DNA from: Planococcus wigleyi
GTDB taxonomy: Bacteria; Bacillota; Bacilli; Bacillales_A; Planococcaceae
DNA: 64,000 nt
Direction of reading: 5' to 3'
NCBI RefSeq assembly: GCF_014836985.1
Contig: NZ_JACSPU010000002.1
Location: forward strand, 496,001-560,000
Made by a program: the position numbers and the translations under genes. Each line of letters opens with the position of its first letter. The stretch's first letter is position 1. Below are positions 16,400 to 25,066 of this stretch, piece after piece. Under the pieces are notes generated by a model. That model was not told where the DNA came from, searched no databases, and was given only the letters and a program-made list of their open reading frames with translations.

Positions 16400-17482
16400 A
16401 TGACCAATATGCCAGATCAAATCGAACAGCAAGAATTGGTGATGAAAGATGAAAACCAGCTTAAAGTTCAATTGAAGAAAGATCCAGAAGTCCTTCAATT
16501 GGCTTCGAAGATCGATCCGAAAAACCAAATCGCTTTATTGGAATTCGGCCGCGAGCCTGCCAATGAAATTTCTGCTTTTACAGGAAAAGTGTTGAATTCC
16601 GTACAGGCAAACAGCATGGAAGAATCCAGTGAATTGCTGAAGCAGCTTGGTAAGATCATGGACAAATTCGACAAAAAAGATTTTGTTGAAAAGAAAGGCT
16701 TCCTCAATAAGATCTTCAATAAAGGCAATAAAGTGATTGAGCAGCTGTTCAATAAATACCAGACGATGGGTACGGAAATCGATAAAATATATGTTGAAAT
16801 CACCAAGTATGAAGGCGAAATGAAAAAATCGACGACCACTTTGGAAGAGCTGTATAACCAGAACTTCAACTATTTTATGGAGTTGGAGAAATACATTGCG
16901 GCCGGCGACATCAAAGTCGAAGAACTGAAAGCCCAGGAACCGGCTGTCCGTGCAAAAGCGGAATCTGGTGACCAAATGGCCCTCATGGAGTTGAACTCTC
17001 TGCAAAATGCCATCGAACTTCTGGAACAGCGCGTCTACGATCTTGAAATGGCGAAACAGGTTTCCTATCAATCAGCGCCTCAAATCCGCATGCTTCAGCG
17101 TGGGAATACAAAGTTGATTGGGAAAATCAACTCAGCTTTTGTGACGACCATTCCGATATTCAAAACAGGCTTGATCAATGCCATTGCAGCCAAACGGCAA
17201 AATCTGGTAGCTGAATCGATGAGCGAGCTGGATCGCCGCACCAATGAAATGCTGTTAAATAACGCCAATGACATTTCACGCCAAAGCGTAGACATTGCCA
17301 GAATGTCTGGACAGCCAAGCATCAAGATTGAAACCATTGAACAGACATGGGAGACTATTATGCAGGGGATGAACGACACGCGGGAGATTGAGCAGGAAAA
17401 TCGCAAAATGCGTGAAGAAGGACGTCTCCGCATCGAAGAACTGCAGAAAAAGTACGAAGACACACAACGTAAAGCTAAATAA
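16400..17482 (+). CDS. yceH: TelA/YceH toxic anion resistance protein
   Basis: 360 residues, mostly alpha-helical with long charged coiled-coil segments (about 75-200 and 290-360) and no membrane segment. Family features: [42 protein letters not shown] is split over the conserved centre, followed by [20 protein letters not shown]. TelA proteins are linked to tellurite, nisin and other envelope-stress tolerance; the mechanism is not known. AAAGGAG lies 11 bases upstream of ATG 16400. It lies between yceG and the third TerD gene, completing a yce-like operon without the TerC membrane protein that B. subtilis has. Confidence 0.92.
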   Translation: MTNMPDQIEQQELVMKDENQLKVQLKKDPEVLQLASKIDPKNQIALLEFGREPANEISAFTGKVLNSVQANSMEESSELLKQLGKIMDKFDKKDFVEKKGFLNKIFNKGNKVIEQLFNKYQTMGTEIDKIYVEITKYEGEMKKSTTTLEELYNQNFNYFMELEKYIAAGDIKVEELKAQEPAVRAKAESGDQMALMELNSLQNAIELLEQRVYDLEMAKQVSYQSAPQIRMLQRGNTKLIGKINSAFVTTIPIFKTGLINAIAAKRQNLVAESMSELDRRTNEMLLNNANDISRQSVDIARMSGQPSIKIETIEQTWETIMQGMNDTREIEQENRKMREEGRLRIEELQKKYEDTQRKAK

Positions 17483-17499
17483 TCGGAGGAGGAAACAAT

Positions 17500-18078
17500 A
17501 TGTCAACAATCAACCTTTCAAAAGGGCAGAAAATCGACTTAACGAAAACAAATCCAGGGCTTACTAAGGTGGTCGTCGGTTTAGGCTGGGACACCAATAA
17601 ATACAGCGGCGGCGGAGACTTTGACTTGGACGCTTCGATTTTTCTTGTAGGGGAAAACGGTAAATCACGCGGACCGGAAGATTTTGTCTTCTACAACAAC
17701 CTTGAAGGCGGAAATGGTTCGGTTGTCCATACAGGCGATAACCTGACAGGAGAAGGAGAAGGCGATGACGAGCAAGTAATCGTTGATTTGCCGAACGTAC
17801 CTGCAGACATCCACAAAGTGGTATTTACAGTGACGATCCATGAAGCAGACAGCCGCGGACAAAACTTTGGCCAGGTGTCGAATGCCTTTATCCGTATCGT
17901 CAACGAAAGTTCAAACGAAGAATTGATCCGCTATGACTTGGGAGAAGACTTTTCGATTGAAACAGCTTTAGTGGTCGGTGAATTATACCGCCACGGAGGC
18001 GAATGGAAGTTCAACGCAATCGGCAGCGGTTACCAAGGCGGCCTTGCCTCATTGGTAAATGATTTTGGCTTAGGTTGA
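17500..18078 (+). CDS. TerD family stress protein (YceD/YceE-like), third copy
   Basis: 192 residues, nearly the same as the TerD at 9692: [64 protein letters not shown] and [20 protein letters not shown]. The two acidic loops match the calcium-binding site known for TerD domains. GGAGGAGG lies about 8 bases before the ATG. A strong terminator directly follows, so this ends the Ter cluster. Confidence 0.92.
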   Translation: MSTINLSKGQKIDLTKTNPGLTKVVVGLGWDTNKYSGGGDFDLDASIFLVGENGKSRGPEDFVFYNNLEGGNGSVVHTGDNLTGEGEGDDEQVIVDLPNVPADIHKVVFTVTIHEADSRGQNFGQVSNAFIRIVNESSNEELIRYDLGEDFSIETALVVGELYRHGGEWKFNAIGSGYQGGLASLVNDFGLG

Positions 18079-18083
18079 TTAAT

Positions 18084-18123
18084 AAACCGTTTATCAGTTC
18101 AACAACTGATAAACGGTTTTTTT
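18084..18123 (+). terminator. Terminator at the end of the Ter cluster
   Basis: Perfect 16-bp stem AAACCGTTTATCAGTT / AACTGATAAACGGTTT with a 4-base loop and T run. Confidence 0.95.
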
Positions 18124-18369
18124 ATTGTATTACACGGGACAAAAACAGATGTAATGGATTAATTTCAAATTCGGAATATGTATATTAATTCTTCACTTTA
18201 AGTAATCATTCTATTTTTCTGTAAGGAATAATCTAGCTTGCCCAATTCTCTGTAATAGACTATTTTCATTGAATTGTGAAAATATTTTTAGATTTCCTTA
18301 GAGCGGCGCGGCTTCAACGTTTATAAAGAATGGAAACGCTTGCAAAGAAGTCAAAAAATTTTTTATATA
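18124..18369. other. Gene-free stretch upstream of the serine operon
   Basis: AT-rich. The only feature noted is TGGAAACGCTTGCA at 18331-18344, which resembles the CcpA cre consensus (TGWNANCGNTNWCA) with two mismatches, 26 bases before the -35 of the serine operon. Otherwise nothing recognisable. Confidence 0.4.
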
Positions 18370-18398
18370 TTGACAACGATTTTTAGGCTGTATATGAT
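18370..18398 (+). promoter_or_regulatory. SigA promoter of the serine operon
   Basis: TTGACA (18370-18375), 17-base spacer, TATGAT (18393-18398). Transcription would start near 18405 and give a leader of about 330 bases. Confidence 0.8.
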
Positions 18399-18404
18399 GG
18401 AATC

Positions 18405-18680
18405 AATTCAAGAATACAGATTAACTATTTTGATGAAGATACGCTTTGCACAGGGAAATCTTAAGAGAGCTGATGGTTGGTGAGAATCAGTGGTTTCGGT
18501 GTCTGGCAGCACTTCTGAATAGATGGGCTGAACTTTCAGTAGGCCTTTCCGCTTCATGTCCGTTAAGCATGTGAACCAATGAGGCTGTCAGTTTGATGAC
18601 AGTGAATTAGGGTGGTACCGCGAAATGGAAGACTCTTCGCCCCTTGCATCTTTATGTAGGGGCGGAGAGTCTTTTTTGTC
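18405..18680 (+). promoter_or_regulatory. T-box riboswitch leader, probably serine-specific
   Basis: The T-box AGGGTGGTACCGCG (18609-18622) is an exact consensus match. The terminator stem GACTCTTCGCCCCT / AGGGGCGGAGAGTC (18631-18671) with one G-U pair is followed by TTTTTT, and the T-box can form the competing antiterminator. Upstream, AGAGAGCTGATGG...GAGAATCAG at about 18463-18490 has the form of the Stem I distal region. A possible specifier codon is TCT (Ser) at 18514-18516 in ACTTCTGAATAG, consistent with the genes controlled, but its placement needs folding. Uncharged tRNA would allow read-through into the aminotransferase and serA. Confidence 0.93.
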
Positions 18681-18737
18681 GTCTTTACACACACTTTGCC
18701 CGCAAAAGCGGGAAATCGAGAGGGGAATGAACTCATT

Positions 18738-19901
18738 ATGCTGACAGACCAACAAATTTTACGAATCCCAGGACCAACTCCAATTCCGCCGAGCGTACAA
18801 CGCGCGATGGCACAGCCGATGATCGGACACCGCGGACAAAGCACCTCTGAAATGATCAGTGACATCAGACCAAAATTGCAGCGTGTGTTTGGAACCAAGC
18901 AGGAAGTCATGATATTAACAGGAAGTGGTACGGCGGGACTGGAAACAGCCGTGGTCAATACAGTTGCTCCGGGTGAAGAAGTTCTGGTTCTCGTAACTGG
19001 CGCATTCGGCGAACGTTTTGCGAAAATTTGTAAAGCATATGGCATTCAGACCCATGTTTTCGATGTCGAATGGGGCCTTGCTGTTGATCCGGAGGCAGTC
19101 AAAAACTTCCTTGTGGAACATCCTGAAATCAAAGTGGTCTTTTCGACTTTCTGCGAAACATCTACCGGCGTGTTGAATCCAATCAAAGAATTGGCAGCTG
19201 CCATTAAAGAGGTATCGGATGCACTGGTGATTGTCGACGGCGTTTCTTGTGTGGCAGGAACTGCTACGGAGATGGACAAATGGGGCATCGATGTAGTGGT
19301 CACCGGATCACAAAAAGCATTTATGCTTCCTGCGGGCCTCTCATTTATAGCAGCCAGCGAACGCGCTTGGAAGAAAATCGAAGCCAATCCTCAACCGCGC
19401 TTTTATCTGGACCTCAAAAAACACAGAGACAATATTTTAAAAGATACAACACCATTCACTCCGGCATTATCCATCTTGTTCGGATTGCAGCAAGTGCTTG
19501 AGCTGCTGGAAGAAGAAGGGCTGGAGCAAGTATACGCAAGGCATCATCTGATGATGAAAATGACACGGGCCGCTTTTAAAGCATTGGACATCCCATTGCT
19601 GGCTTCTGATAAAGATGCATCGCCAACAGTCACAGCTGTAAAACCTGAGGATTTTGATTCTGAAGAATTCCGTAAAATAATGAAAAAAGAGTTCGCTTTG
19701 GAAGTGGCGGGCGGCCAACAGCATTTAGCGAAAGCTATATTCCGTATTGGCCACATGGGCTATTGCTCACCAGCAGATATGCTGCAGGCAATTGCTGTAA
19801 TGGAAATCGGATTGGTTAAAGCAGGAAAAGAGATTGAACTTGGCAAAGGAATTGCCGCTGCACAGCAAGTCTTTTTAACAGAAGGGAAGGAAACTAAATG
19901 A
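18738..19901 (+). CDS. Class V (alanine/serine-glyoxylate type) aminotransferase, likely serine biosynthesis
   Basis: 387 residues, PLP fold type I class V. The N-terminus LRIPGPTPIPPSVQRAM and MIGHRG, the PLP-phosphate region LTGSGTAGLETAV, VDGVSCVAG, and the Schiff-base Lys193 in TGSQKAFMLPAG are all clear. It resembles alanine-glyoxylate/serine-pyruvate aminotransferases (PucG-like), but the T-box and the ATGA overlap with serA point to transamination of 3-phosphohydroxypyruvate to phosphoserine, replacing the usual SerC. The ATG at 18738 is preceded by GAGAGGGGA with a slightly long spacing. Confidence 0.88.
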   Translation: MLTDQQILRIPGPTPIPPSVQRAMAQPMIGHRGQSTSEMISDIRPKLQRVFGTKQEVMILTGSGTAGLETAVVNTVAPGEEVLVLVTGAFGERFAKICKAYGIQTHVFDVEWGLAVDPEAVKNFLVEHPEIKVVFSTFCETSTGVLNPIKELAAAIKEVSDALVIVDGVSCVAGTATEMDKWGIDVVVTGSQKAFMLPAGLSFIAASERAWKKIEANPQPRFYLDLKKHRDNILKDTTPFTPALSILFGLQQVLELLEEEGLEQVYARHHLMMKMTRAAFKALDIPLLASDKDASPTVTAVKPEDFDSEEFRKIMKKEFALEVAGGQQHLAKAIFRIGHMGYCSPADMLQAIAVMEIGLVKAGKEIELGKGIAAAQQVFLTEGKETK

Positions 19902-21484
19902 CTTTTCATGTATTGATCAGTGATCCACTCAGTGAAGAAGGGATTTATCCGTTGCGCCAGGCAAATGGCATAAACATTGTCATGGAGACCGATTTGACTC
20001 CTGAACAATTAGGAGAGCGAATTGAAGGCTTTGATGCCCTGCTGGTGAGAAGCCAAACGCAAGTGACACGGGAATTGATTGAAAAGGCATCGAACTTGAA
20101 GATTATTGGACGCGCCGGTGTCGGCGTCGATAATATCGACTTGGAAGCTGCAACCGAACACGGCATTATCGTTGTCAATGCCCCCGATGGCAACACGAAC
20201 TCTGCTGCCGAGCATACGATGGCGATGCTGATGTCAATGGCGCGCAAAATTCCACAAGCATTCCATGCACTGCGCAATCAAAACTGGGACCGCAAATCGT
20301 ATGTCGGAGTCGAGCTGAAAAACAAGACCCTCGGAGTCGTCGGTTTTGGCCGGATTGGACAGGAAGTAGCGGCGCGTGCCAAAGGGCAGCGCATGAACGT
20401 CATTGCTTATGATCCGTTCCTGACTGCTGAAAAAGCAGAAAAATTAGGAGTGGATTTCGGATCGGTGGAGGATGTGTTGAAAGTGGCGGATTTTGTTACT
20501 GTCCATACACCTTTACTAAAAGAGACCAAGCACCTGATCAATAAAGAAGCATTTGAAATCATGAAAGATGGTGTCCAAATCATCAACTGTGCACGCGGTG
20601 GAATCATCGATGAAAACGCATTGTACGATGCTGTGAAATCAGGAAAAGTGGCGGGAGCAGCCCTTGATGTTTTTGAACAGGAGCCGATGGTTGATTTCCG
20701 TCTGTTGGATTTGCCGGAAATTATTGCAACGCCTCATTTGGGTGCCAGCACATTTGAAGCCCAGGAAAGCGTAGCAGTAGATGTCAGCATGGACGTTGTC
20801 AGCTATTTCACGACTGGAACTGTGCGCAATTCAGTGAACTTGCCATCTGTACCGAAAGAAATCATGAAAAAAATCGAGCCTTATTTCGATTTGTCAGAGC
20901 GTTTAGGTGCATTTTTGACAGATTTGACGGGTGTGGCTGCAGAAGAAGTCAATATCCGCTATGCAGGGGATTTGGCCAATATGGAAGTCGGACCATTAAC
21001 ACGCAATATGCTCAAAGGCTTACTGAAGCGCCATCTAGGCAAACAAGTCAATGACGTCAATGCCATGTATATCGCCAATCAAAAAGGGATTGTGGTCAAC
21101 GAGCAAAAGACTACCGAAGCGAAAGGGTTTACGAGTCTGATCACTGTGGAAGTGAAAACGGCCCAAGGGACAAGAAAAGCAGCCGGAACTTTGATGAATG
21201 GACAAGGTGCGCGCATAGTCAAAGTGGACGATTATCTCGTTGATGTCGTACCAGAAGGCCATTTGCTGTTTGTGCGACACAATGACCGCCCCGGAGTTAT
21301 CGGGCGTGTTGGAACCTTGCTTGGACAGGAAAATGTCAACATTGCCACAATGCAGGTTGGACGCTCAAATGCTGGTGGAGATGCGATTATGATGCTGTCA
21401 ATCGATAGACCCGCCGAAGCAGGCAGCCTGGAGCAATTAGCGAAACTGGAAGAAATCCAGGGAGTCACTCCCATCAATCTATAA
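19898..21484 (+). CDS. serA: D-3-phosphoglycerate dehydrogenase
   Basis: 528 residues, the long ACT-containing SerA type. NAD motif [18 protein letters not shown] (about 146-163), active-site Arg in [11 protein letters not shown] (near 233), Glu in DVFEQEP, His in ATPHLGAST (near 281), an intervening domain (about 320-450), and a C-terminal ACT domain beginning [17 protein letters not shown]. First step of serine synthesis from 3-phosphoglycerate. It overlaps the upstream aminotransferase by ATGA, so both are under the T-box. Confidence 0.97.
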   Translation: MTFHVLISDPLSEEGIYPLRQANGINIVMETDLTPEQLGERIEGFDALLVRSQTQVTRELIEKASNLKIIGRAGVGVDNIDLEAATEHGIIVVNAPDGNTNSAAEHTMAMLMSMARKIPQAFHALRNQNWDRKSYVGVELKNKTLGVVGFGRIGQEVAARAKGQRMNVIAYDPFLTAEKAEKLGVDFGSVEDVLKVADFVTVHTPLLKETKHLINKEAFEIMKDGVQIINCARGGIIDENALYDAVKSGKVAGAALDVFEQEPMVDFRLLDLPEIIATPHLGASTFEAQESVAVDVSMDVVSYFTTGTVRNSVNLPSVPKEIMKKIEPYFDLSERLGAFLTDLTGVAAEEVNIRYAGDLANMEVGPLTRNMLKGLLKRHLGKQVNDVNAMYIANQKGIVVNEQKTTEAKGFTSLITVEVKTAQGTRKAAGTLMNGQGARIVKVDDYLVDVVPEGHLLFVRHNDRPGVIGRVGTLLGQENVNIATMQVGRSNAGGDAIMMLSIDRPAEAGSLEQLAKLEEIQGVTPINL

Positions 21485-21490
21485 ATGACA

Positions 21491-21522
21491 GAAAAAAGGC
21501 CCTCGCTTAGAGGGCCTTTTTT
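21491..21522. terminator. Bidirectional terminator between serA and the HAD gene
   Basis: AGGCCCTC-GCTTA-GAGGGCCT with an A run on the left and a T run on the right, so it can serve both convergent genes. Confidence 0.9.
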
Positions 21523-22313
21523 TAGGGTTGTATTTGTTCCAATAACTGAAGTAGTTCTTCCAAATGCTGAATTTCGTATGTCGGGATGATGGATTCATGT
21601 GGAGCTTTCTCTTCACGGTTAATCCAAACTGAGCGAATACCGGCTTTTTCAGCACCGATGATGTCGGTCATGAGATTATCTCCGACCATCAGCACTTCAT
21701 CGGCGGAAAGGCCGAATTTTGATAAGGCATGATGGAAGATGTCAGGATCTGGTTTGCCTTTTCCGAACGCGCCCGAGATGATGATGTGGTCAAAGAAAGG
21801 AGCTATTTCCGGTGTGATTTCAAGTTTAATCTGCTGCAGGCTTGGCGACCCGTTGGTCAACAACAACAATTCATAACGGCCTTTTAAATCTTCCAATACT
21901 TTTAAACTTTCCTCGTAAAGGATAGGGTTTCTTTTGCGTGCTTCCGGGAAGTACTCAGCAAGCTGGCTGCCGATATCTGGATTGTCGATGCCGATTTTTT
22001 TCAATCCAACTGTCCAAGATTCCCGGCGGTAAGCCGGAACAATGGCTTTCATCTGCTGGAAATCAGATCCTTCATCATCGAAAGTGCCCCATAAGCCTTC
22101 GAAAGGGTTAATGCCGATCATTTTGGTGAAGTCGTATGTATTATATCCTGCATAGAGTTCAGTTGCCGCAGCTCTTACCGCTTCTTCCAAGCCGGAACAG
22201 TCCTGGCCGGTTAATTCTTCAGCTAATCGGCACGTTTCCTGGAATGCTGTTTCAACACTTTTCTTATCCCATAACAAAGTATCATCTAAATCAAAAAAAA
22301 TCGCTTTGACCAT
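21522..22313 (-). CDS. HAD superfamily hydrolase, YsaA-like; candidate phosphoserine phosphatase
   Basis: 263 residues. HAD motif I FFDLDDTLLWD (Asp8, Asp10), motif II LLTNGSPSLQ, motif III Lys in GKGKPDPDIF, motif IV MVGDNLMTDIIGAEKAG. Length and motif spacing fit B. subtilis YsaA, which I recall as a phosphoserine phosphatase candidate. The window has SerA and an aminotransferase but no other SerB, and this gene is convergent with serA, so it may supply the last step; that is an inference from location and family. AGGAGGAG lies 9 bases ahead of the ATG at 22313. Alternative: generic nucleotide or sugar phosphatase. Confidence 0.85.
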   Translation of the reverse strand: MVKAIFFDLDDTLLWDKKSVETAFQETCRLAEELTGQDCSGLEEAVRAAATELYAGYNTYDFTKMIGINPFEGLWGTFDDEGSDFQQMKAIVPAYRRESWTVGLKKIGIDNPDIGSQLAEYFPEARKRNPILYEESLKVLEDLKGRYELLLLTNGSPSLQQIKLEITPEIAPFFDHIIISGAFGKGKPDPDIFHHALSKFGLSADEVLMVGDNLMTDIIGAEKAGIRSVWINREEKAPHESIIPTYEIQHLEELLQLLEQIQP

Positions 22314-22451
22314 CGGTATGTGCTCCTCCTGACAATATCTTTACTTTGCTCTAGTGTACTGGAAAAAGGGATAAAAACATAGGGAGTTCAGAGTTCTGTC
22401 ACTGAAAATAACAGGGAGCAGGTGATATGATATGGGCAAGGAGTGAATACA

Positions 22452-23555
22452 ATGACGCTAAGCAATTCGACAATGCTTTTGCTGGAAGAAGCCACTGAGT
22501 TTATAGAGATTTGTTACGATGAATTAGGGAAAAGCGAAGATCAGAAAGCCGAAAGACTGCTTGAAATCAAAACGGAAATCGAACGGACAGGAATTTACAC
22601 CCACAGCTTTGAAGAATTGGAACATGGTGCACGCATGGCCTGGCGCAATAATAACCGCTGTATCGGCCGATTGTTCTGGAATTCACTGACGGTATTTGAT
22701 GAACGGCATCAAACGACGGCTGAAGGAATTTTTAACGCTTTAGTTCAGCACATCGACTTTGCCGCGAATGACGGCAAAATCCGTCCTGCTATCACGGTAT
22801 TTCGCGCGGCGCCGAAAAATGAAGATTCAATGCGTTTGTGGAACCATCAATTGATCCGATATGCTGGTTACGAAACTGCGGATGGCGTCATCGGCGATTC
22901 CAGTTCAGTAGAATTTACCAAACGGTGCGAGGAACTTGGCTGGAAGGGGGCTGGAACTGCTTTCGACATTTTGCCTTTGGTTATTCAGGTTCCAGGCGAA
23001 GAGCCTTTTCTAAAAGATATCCCGGAACAGTCAATTACCGAAGTCGAAATCAGACATCCTGAAATTCCAGAGTTCTCACAGTTAGGCATCAAATGGTATG
23101 GGGTCCCAATTATTTCCGATATGTTGTTGGAAATTGGCGGGATTGAATACAAGATGGCCCCTTTCAACGGCTGGTACATGGGTACGGAAATCGGCGCCAG
23201 AAATCTGGCGGATGAAGACCGGTATAATTTTCTGCCCGCTGTAGCGGAATTGATGGGGTTGAATACCCAATCGAATCGCTCCTTATGGAAGGACAAAGCG
23301 TTAGTCGAATTGAACATCGCTGTCCTGGAATCATTCCAGGAGGCAGGAGTGACCATCGTTGATCACCATACAGCAGCTAAACAGTTCAAGAACTTCGAAA
23401 AAAAAGAAGAAATGGAAGGGCGGGACGTCACTGGAAACTGGGCATGGCTGATTCCGCCGATGTCTCCAGCCACTACTCATATCTTCCACAAGCCTTATAA
23501 GAATAACCTGGTCAAGCCAAATTACTTCCATCAAAAAGCTTCCTATCACTCGTAA
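22452..23555 (+). CDS. nos: Bacterial nitric oxide synthase oxygenase
   Basis: 367 residues, oxygenase domain only, as in Bacillus and Staphylococcus. The haem-ligand Cys70 lies in [15 protein letters not shown]; the substrate-binding Glu is in [16 protein letters not shown]; the pterin region is in [18 protein letters not shown]. It makes NO from arginine, using electrons from housekeeping flavodoxin/flavodoxin reductase; in Bacillus this protects against oxidative stress and antibiotics. The ATG at 22452 has AAGGAG 8 bases ahead; an upstream GTG at 22443 lies inside that site and was rejected. A small unknown gene follows 13 bases downstream. Confidence 0.97.
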   Translation: MTLSNSTMLLLEEATEFIEICYDELGKSEDQKAERLLEIKTEIERTGIYTHSFEELEHGARMAWRNNNRCIGRLFWNSLTVFDERHQTTAEGIFNALVQHIDFAANDGKIRPAITVFRAAPKNEDSMRLWNHQLIRYAGYETADGVIGDSSSVEFTKRCEELGWKGAGTAFDILPLVIQVPGEEPFLKDIPEQSITEVEIRHPEIPEFSQLGIKWYGVPIISDMLLEIGGIEYKMAPFNGWYMGTEIGARNLADEDRYNFLPAVAELMGLNTQSNRSLWKDKALVELNIAVLESFQEAGVTIVDHHTAAKQFKNFEKKEEMEGRDVTGNWAWLIPPMSPATTHIFHKPYKNNLVKPNYFHQKASYHS

Positions 23556-23568
23556 GGAGAGGATTCTG

Positions 23569-23784
23569 ATGAAAGAGTTTAAAGTAACTTATTTTTTTGA
23601 TGAAGAGCATTATATTCGCCGTTTTATTCATGTGGAATCACAGGAGAAAGCAGAAAAACTGGTGCAAAGCGAACGCGATCAGTACGTTTCTTTCCATGAC
23701 AGCCGCGGAATCTACCACGAATTGAATACACGGAATGTCCGGGTCATCCAGATTTCTGAATACCATCGGACGGATAAAGTATAA
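23569..23784 (+). CDS. Small protein of unknown function downstream of nos
   Basis: 71 residues, charged, with an alternating pattern that suggests one small alpha/beta fold (FKVTYFF, then YIRRFIHVESQEKAEKLV, then VRVIQISEY). No family is recognised. AAGGAG precedes the ATG by 9 bases, and only 13 bases separate it from nos, so it is co-transcribed. The dense aromatic and His content (several H, Y and F) is notable next to a haem enzyme. A terminator follows. Real gene likely; function unknown. Confidence 0.7.
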   Translation: MKEFKVTYFFDEEHYIRRFIHVESQEKAEKLVQSERDQYVSFHDSRGIYHELNTRNVRVIQISEYHRTDKV

Positions 23785-23823
23785 AAGAAGCGGTGTTGCC
23801 TTAAAAGGCAGCGCTGCTTTTTC
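23785..23823 (+). terminator. Terminator after the nos unit
   Basis: AAGCGGTGTTGCC / GGCAGCGCTGCTT stem with G-U pairs, followed by TTTTTC. Confidence 0.8.
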
Positions 23824-24102
23824 GTGGCTGAACGCCAATAAATTTTTAAATGCCTATAAGCCGACAACGCGAGTGCCTAGAGACAAATAAGCCCCCTTGC
23901 CGGCTTGACAAAGAGGCTATTCTATGAAATAAACGGAGTTCTTCGATCATTTTGGTAGTTCCGTGCCTTTGATTCGAAGCATTCGATTAGATGAAAACTG
24001 TGGTTTTTGACTGCAAAATACGTTACATCTAAAAGATTTGTACTATAATAGTACATAGTGAATATCATTCTGAAGGAAACTTTACAGAGAGAAGGAAATT
24101 TA
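23824..24102 (+). promoter_or_regulatory. Control region of the YebC-family gene
   Basis: Contains TATAAT at 24044-24049, centred in the inverted repeat GTACTA-TAA-TAGTAC (24040-24054). A -35 is not clear (CGTTAC at 24021-24026 gives a 17-base spacer). The symmetry exactly over the -10 suggests an operator. The first 200 bases show nothing recognisable. Confidence 0.5.
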
Positions 24103-24822
24103 ATGGGACGCAAATGGAATAATATCAAAGAAAAAAAAGCATCTAAAGATGCTAACACAAGCCGAATCTACGCAAAATTCGGGCGTGAAATATATGTAGC
24201 TGCCAAACAAGGCGAGCCGGATCCAGAATCGAACCAGGCATTGAAAGTGGTGTTGGAACGCGCGAAGACTTACAGCATTCCAAGAGCGATTATTGACCGG
24301 GCAGTCGAAAAAGCCAAGGGCGGATCTGAAGAAAGTTACGATGAATTGCGTTACGAAGGTTTCGGTCCAAATGGTTCTATGGTGATCGTGGATACCTTGA
24401 CCAATAACGTCAACCGCACAGCTTCGGATGTCCGTGCAGCGTTCGGAAAAAATGGCGGCAACATGGGCGTCAGCGGATCTGTTGCCTACATGTTTGACCA
24501 TACGGCGGTATTCGGCATCGAAGGCAAGACAGCTGACGAAGTGCTTGAGCTGATGATGGAGGCGGACATCGACGTACGTGACATCATGGAAGAAGAAGAC
24601 GGCGTAATCGTGTACGCGGAGCCGGATCAATTCCATATGGTGCAGGAAGCATTTAAAAGTGCCGGCATTACTGAATTTACAGTAGCGGAATTGACGATGC
24701 TTGCACAAAATGAATTGCCGTTGCCGGCAGATGCGCAAGAGCAATTCGAGAAAATGATTGATGCGATTGAGGATCTGGAAGATGTACAGCAGGTCTATCA
24801 CAATGTGGACTTAGGCGAATAA
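24103..24822 (+). CDS. yeeI: YebC/PmpR family regulator (YeeI-like)
   Basis: 239 residues, matching the B. subtilis YeeI branch of the YebC family, including the N-terminus [16 protein letters not shown] and the C-terminus [11 protein letters not shown]. The family conserved core [20 protein letters not shown] and [10 protein letters not shown] is present. Members act as DNA-binding regulators or, in recent work, as translation factors that relieve ribosome stalling; which applies here cannot be read from sequence. The start at 24103 has GAAGGAAA 6 bases ahead. Monocistronic, with a terminator. Confidence 0.93.
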   Translation: MGRKWNNIKEKKASKDANTSRIYAKFGREIYVAAKQGEPDPESNQALKVVLERAKTYSIPRAIIDRAVEKAKGGSEESYDELRYEGFGPNGSMVIVDTLTNNVNRTASDVRAAFGKNGGNMGVSGSVAYMFDHTAVFGIEGKTADEVLELMMEADIDVRDIMEEEDGVIVYAEPDQFHMVQEAFKSAGITEFTVAELTMLAQNELPLPADAQEQFEKMIDAIEDLEDVQQVYHNVDLGE

Positions 24823-24824
24823 AA

Positions 24825-24863
24825 CCAAGAGGCGCTTTGATGAACTCAAAGCGTCTCTTTTTA
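24825..24863 (+). terminator. Terminator after yeeI
   Basis: 14-bp stem AAGAGGCGCTTTGA / TCAAAGCGTCTCTT with one G-U pair, followed by a T run. Confidence 0.92.
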
Positions 24864-24894
24864 TGTAAAAAATTCTGATAATTAAAAATTTGAC

Positions 24895-24923
24895 TTGTAA
24901 TTCAAAAAAAGAATGACTATACT
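24895..24923 (+). promoter_or_regulatory. SigA promoter of the acyl-CoA dehydrogenase gene
   Basis: TTGTAA (24895-24900), 17-base spacer, TATACT (24918-24923). About 18 bases further lies the imperfect inverted repeat TGAATTATTTAGTTTATTCA (24941-24960), a possible site for a TetR/FadR-type repressor. Confidence 0.65.
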
Positions 24924-24960
24924 AACTTTGAATCGTTAGTTGAATTATTTAGTTTATTCA

Positions 24961-24974
24961 TGAAAGTGCTTTCA
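24961..24974 (+). promoter_or_regulatory. Candidate cre (CcpA) site in the leader
   Basis: TGAAAGTGCTTTCA matches the cre consensus TGWNANCGNTNWCA at all but one fixed position (T for C at position 7) and lies about 35-45 bases downstream of the promoter, where CcpA would block elongation. Fits carbon control of fatty acid catabolism. Unproven. Confidence 0.5.
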
Positions 24975-24994
24975 TTTTGGAGGGAGAAGTAAAC

Positions 24995-25036
24995 ATGTTT
25001 TTAGAGACGCTTAAAAATGAAGAGGCAAGAATTTAG
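24995..25036 (+). CDS. 13-codon leader ORF or gene remnant
   Basis: ATG with a strong GGAGGGAG 7 bases upstream, encoding MFLETLKNEEARI, then TAG. It ends 30 bases before the acyl-CoA dehydrogenase start, which has its own ribosome binding site. It may be a leader peptide that affects downstream translation, or what remains of a deleted gene start. No homology is claimed. Confidence 0.4.
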   Translation: MFLETLKNEEARI

Positions 25037-25066
25037 AAAATACATTAAAAATTGGAGGAAAAACAA

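Noticed and set aside
24100..24801. 233-codon open frame opposite yeeI
   Set aside because: Cys/His/Phe-rich translation typical of an antisense shadow of a conserved gene; no ribosome binding site.
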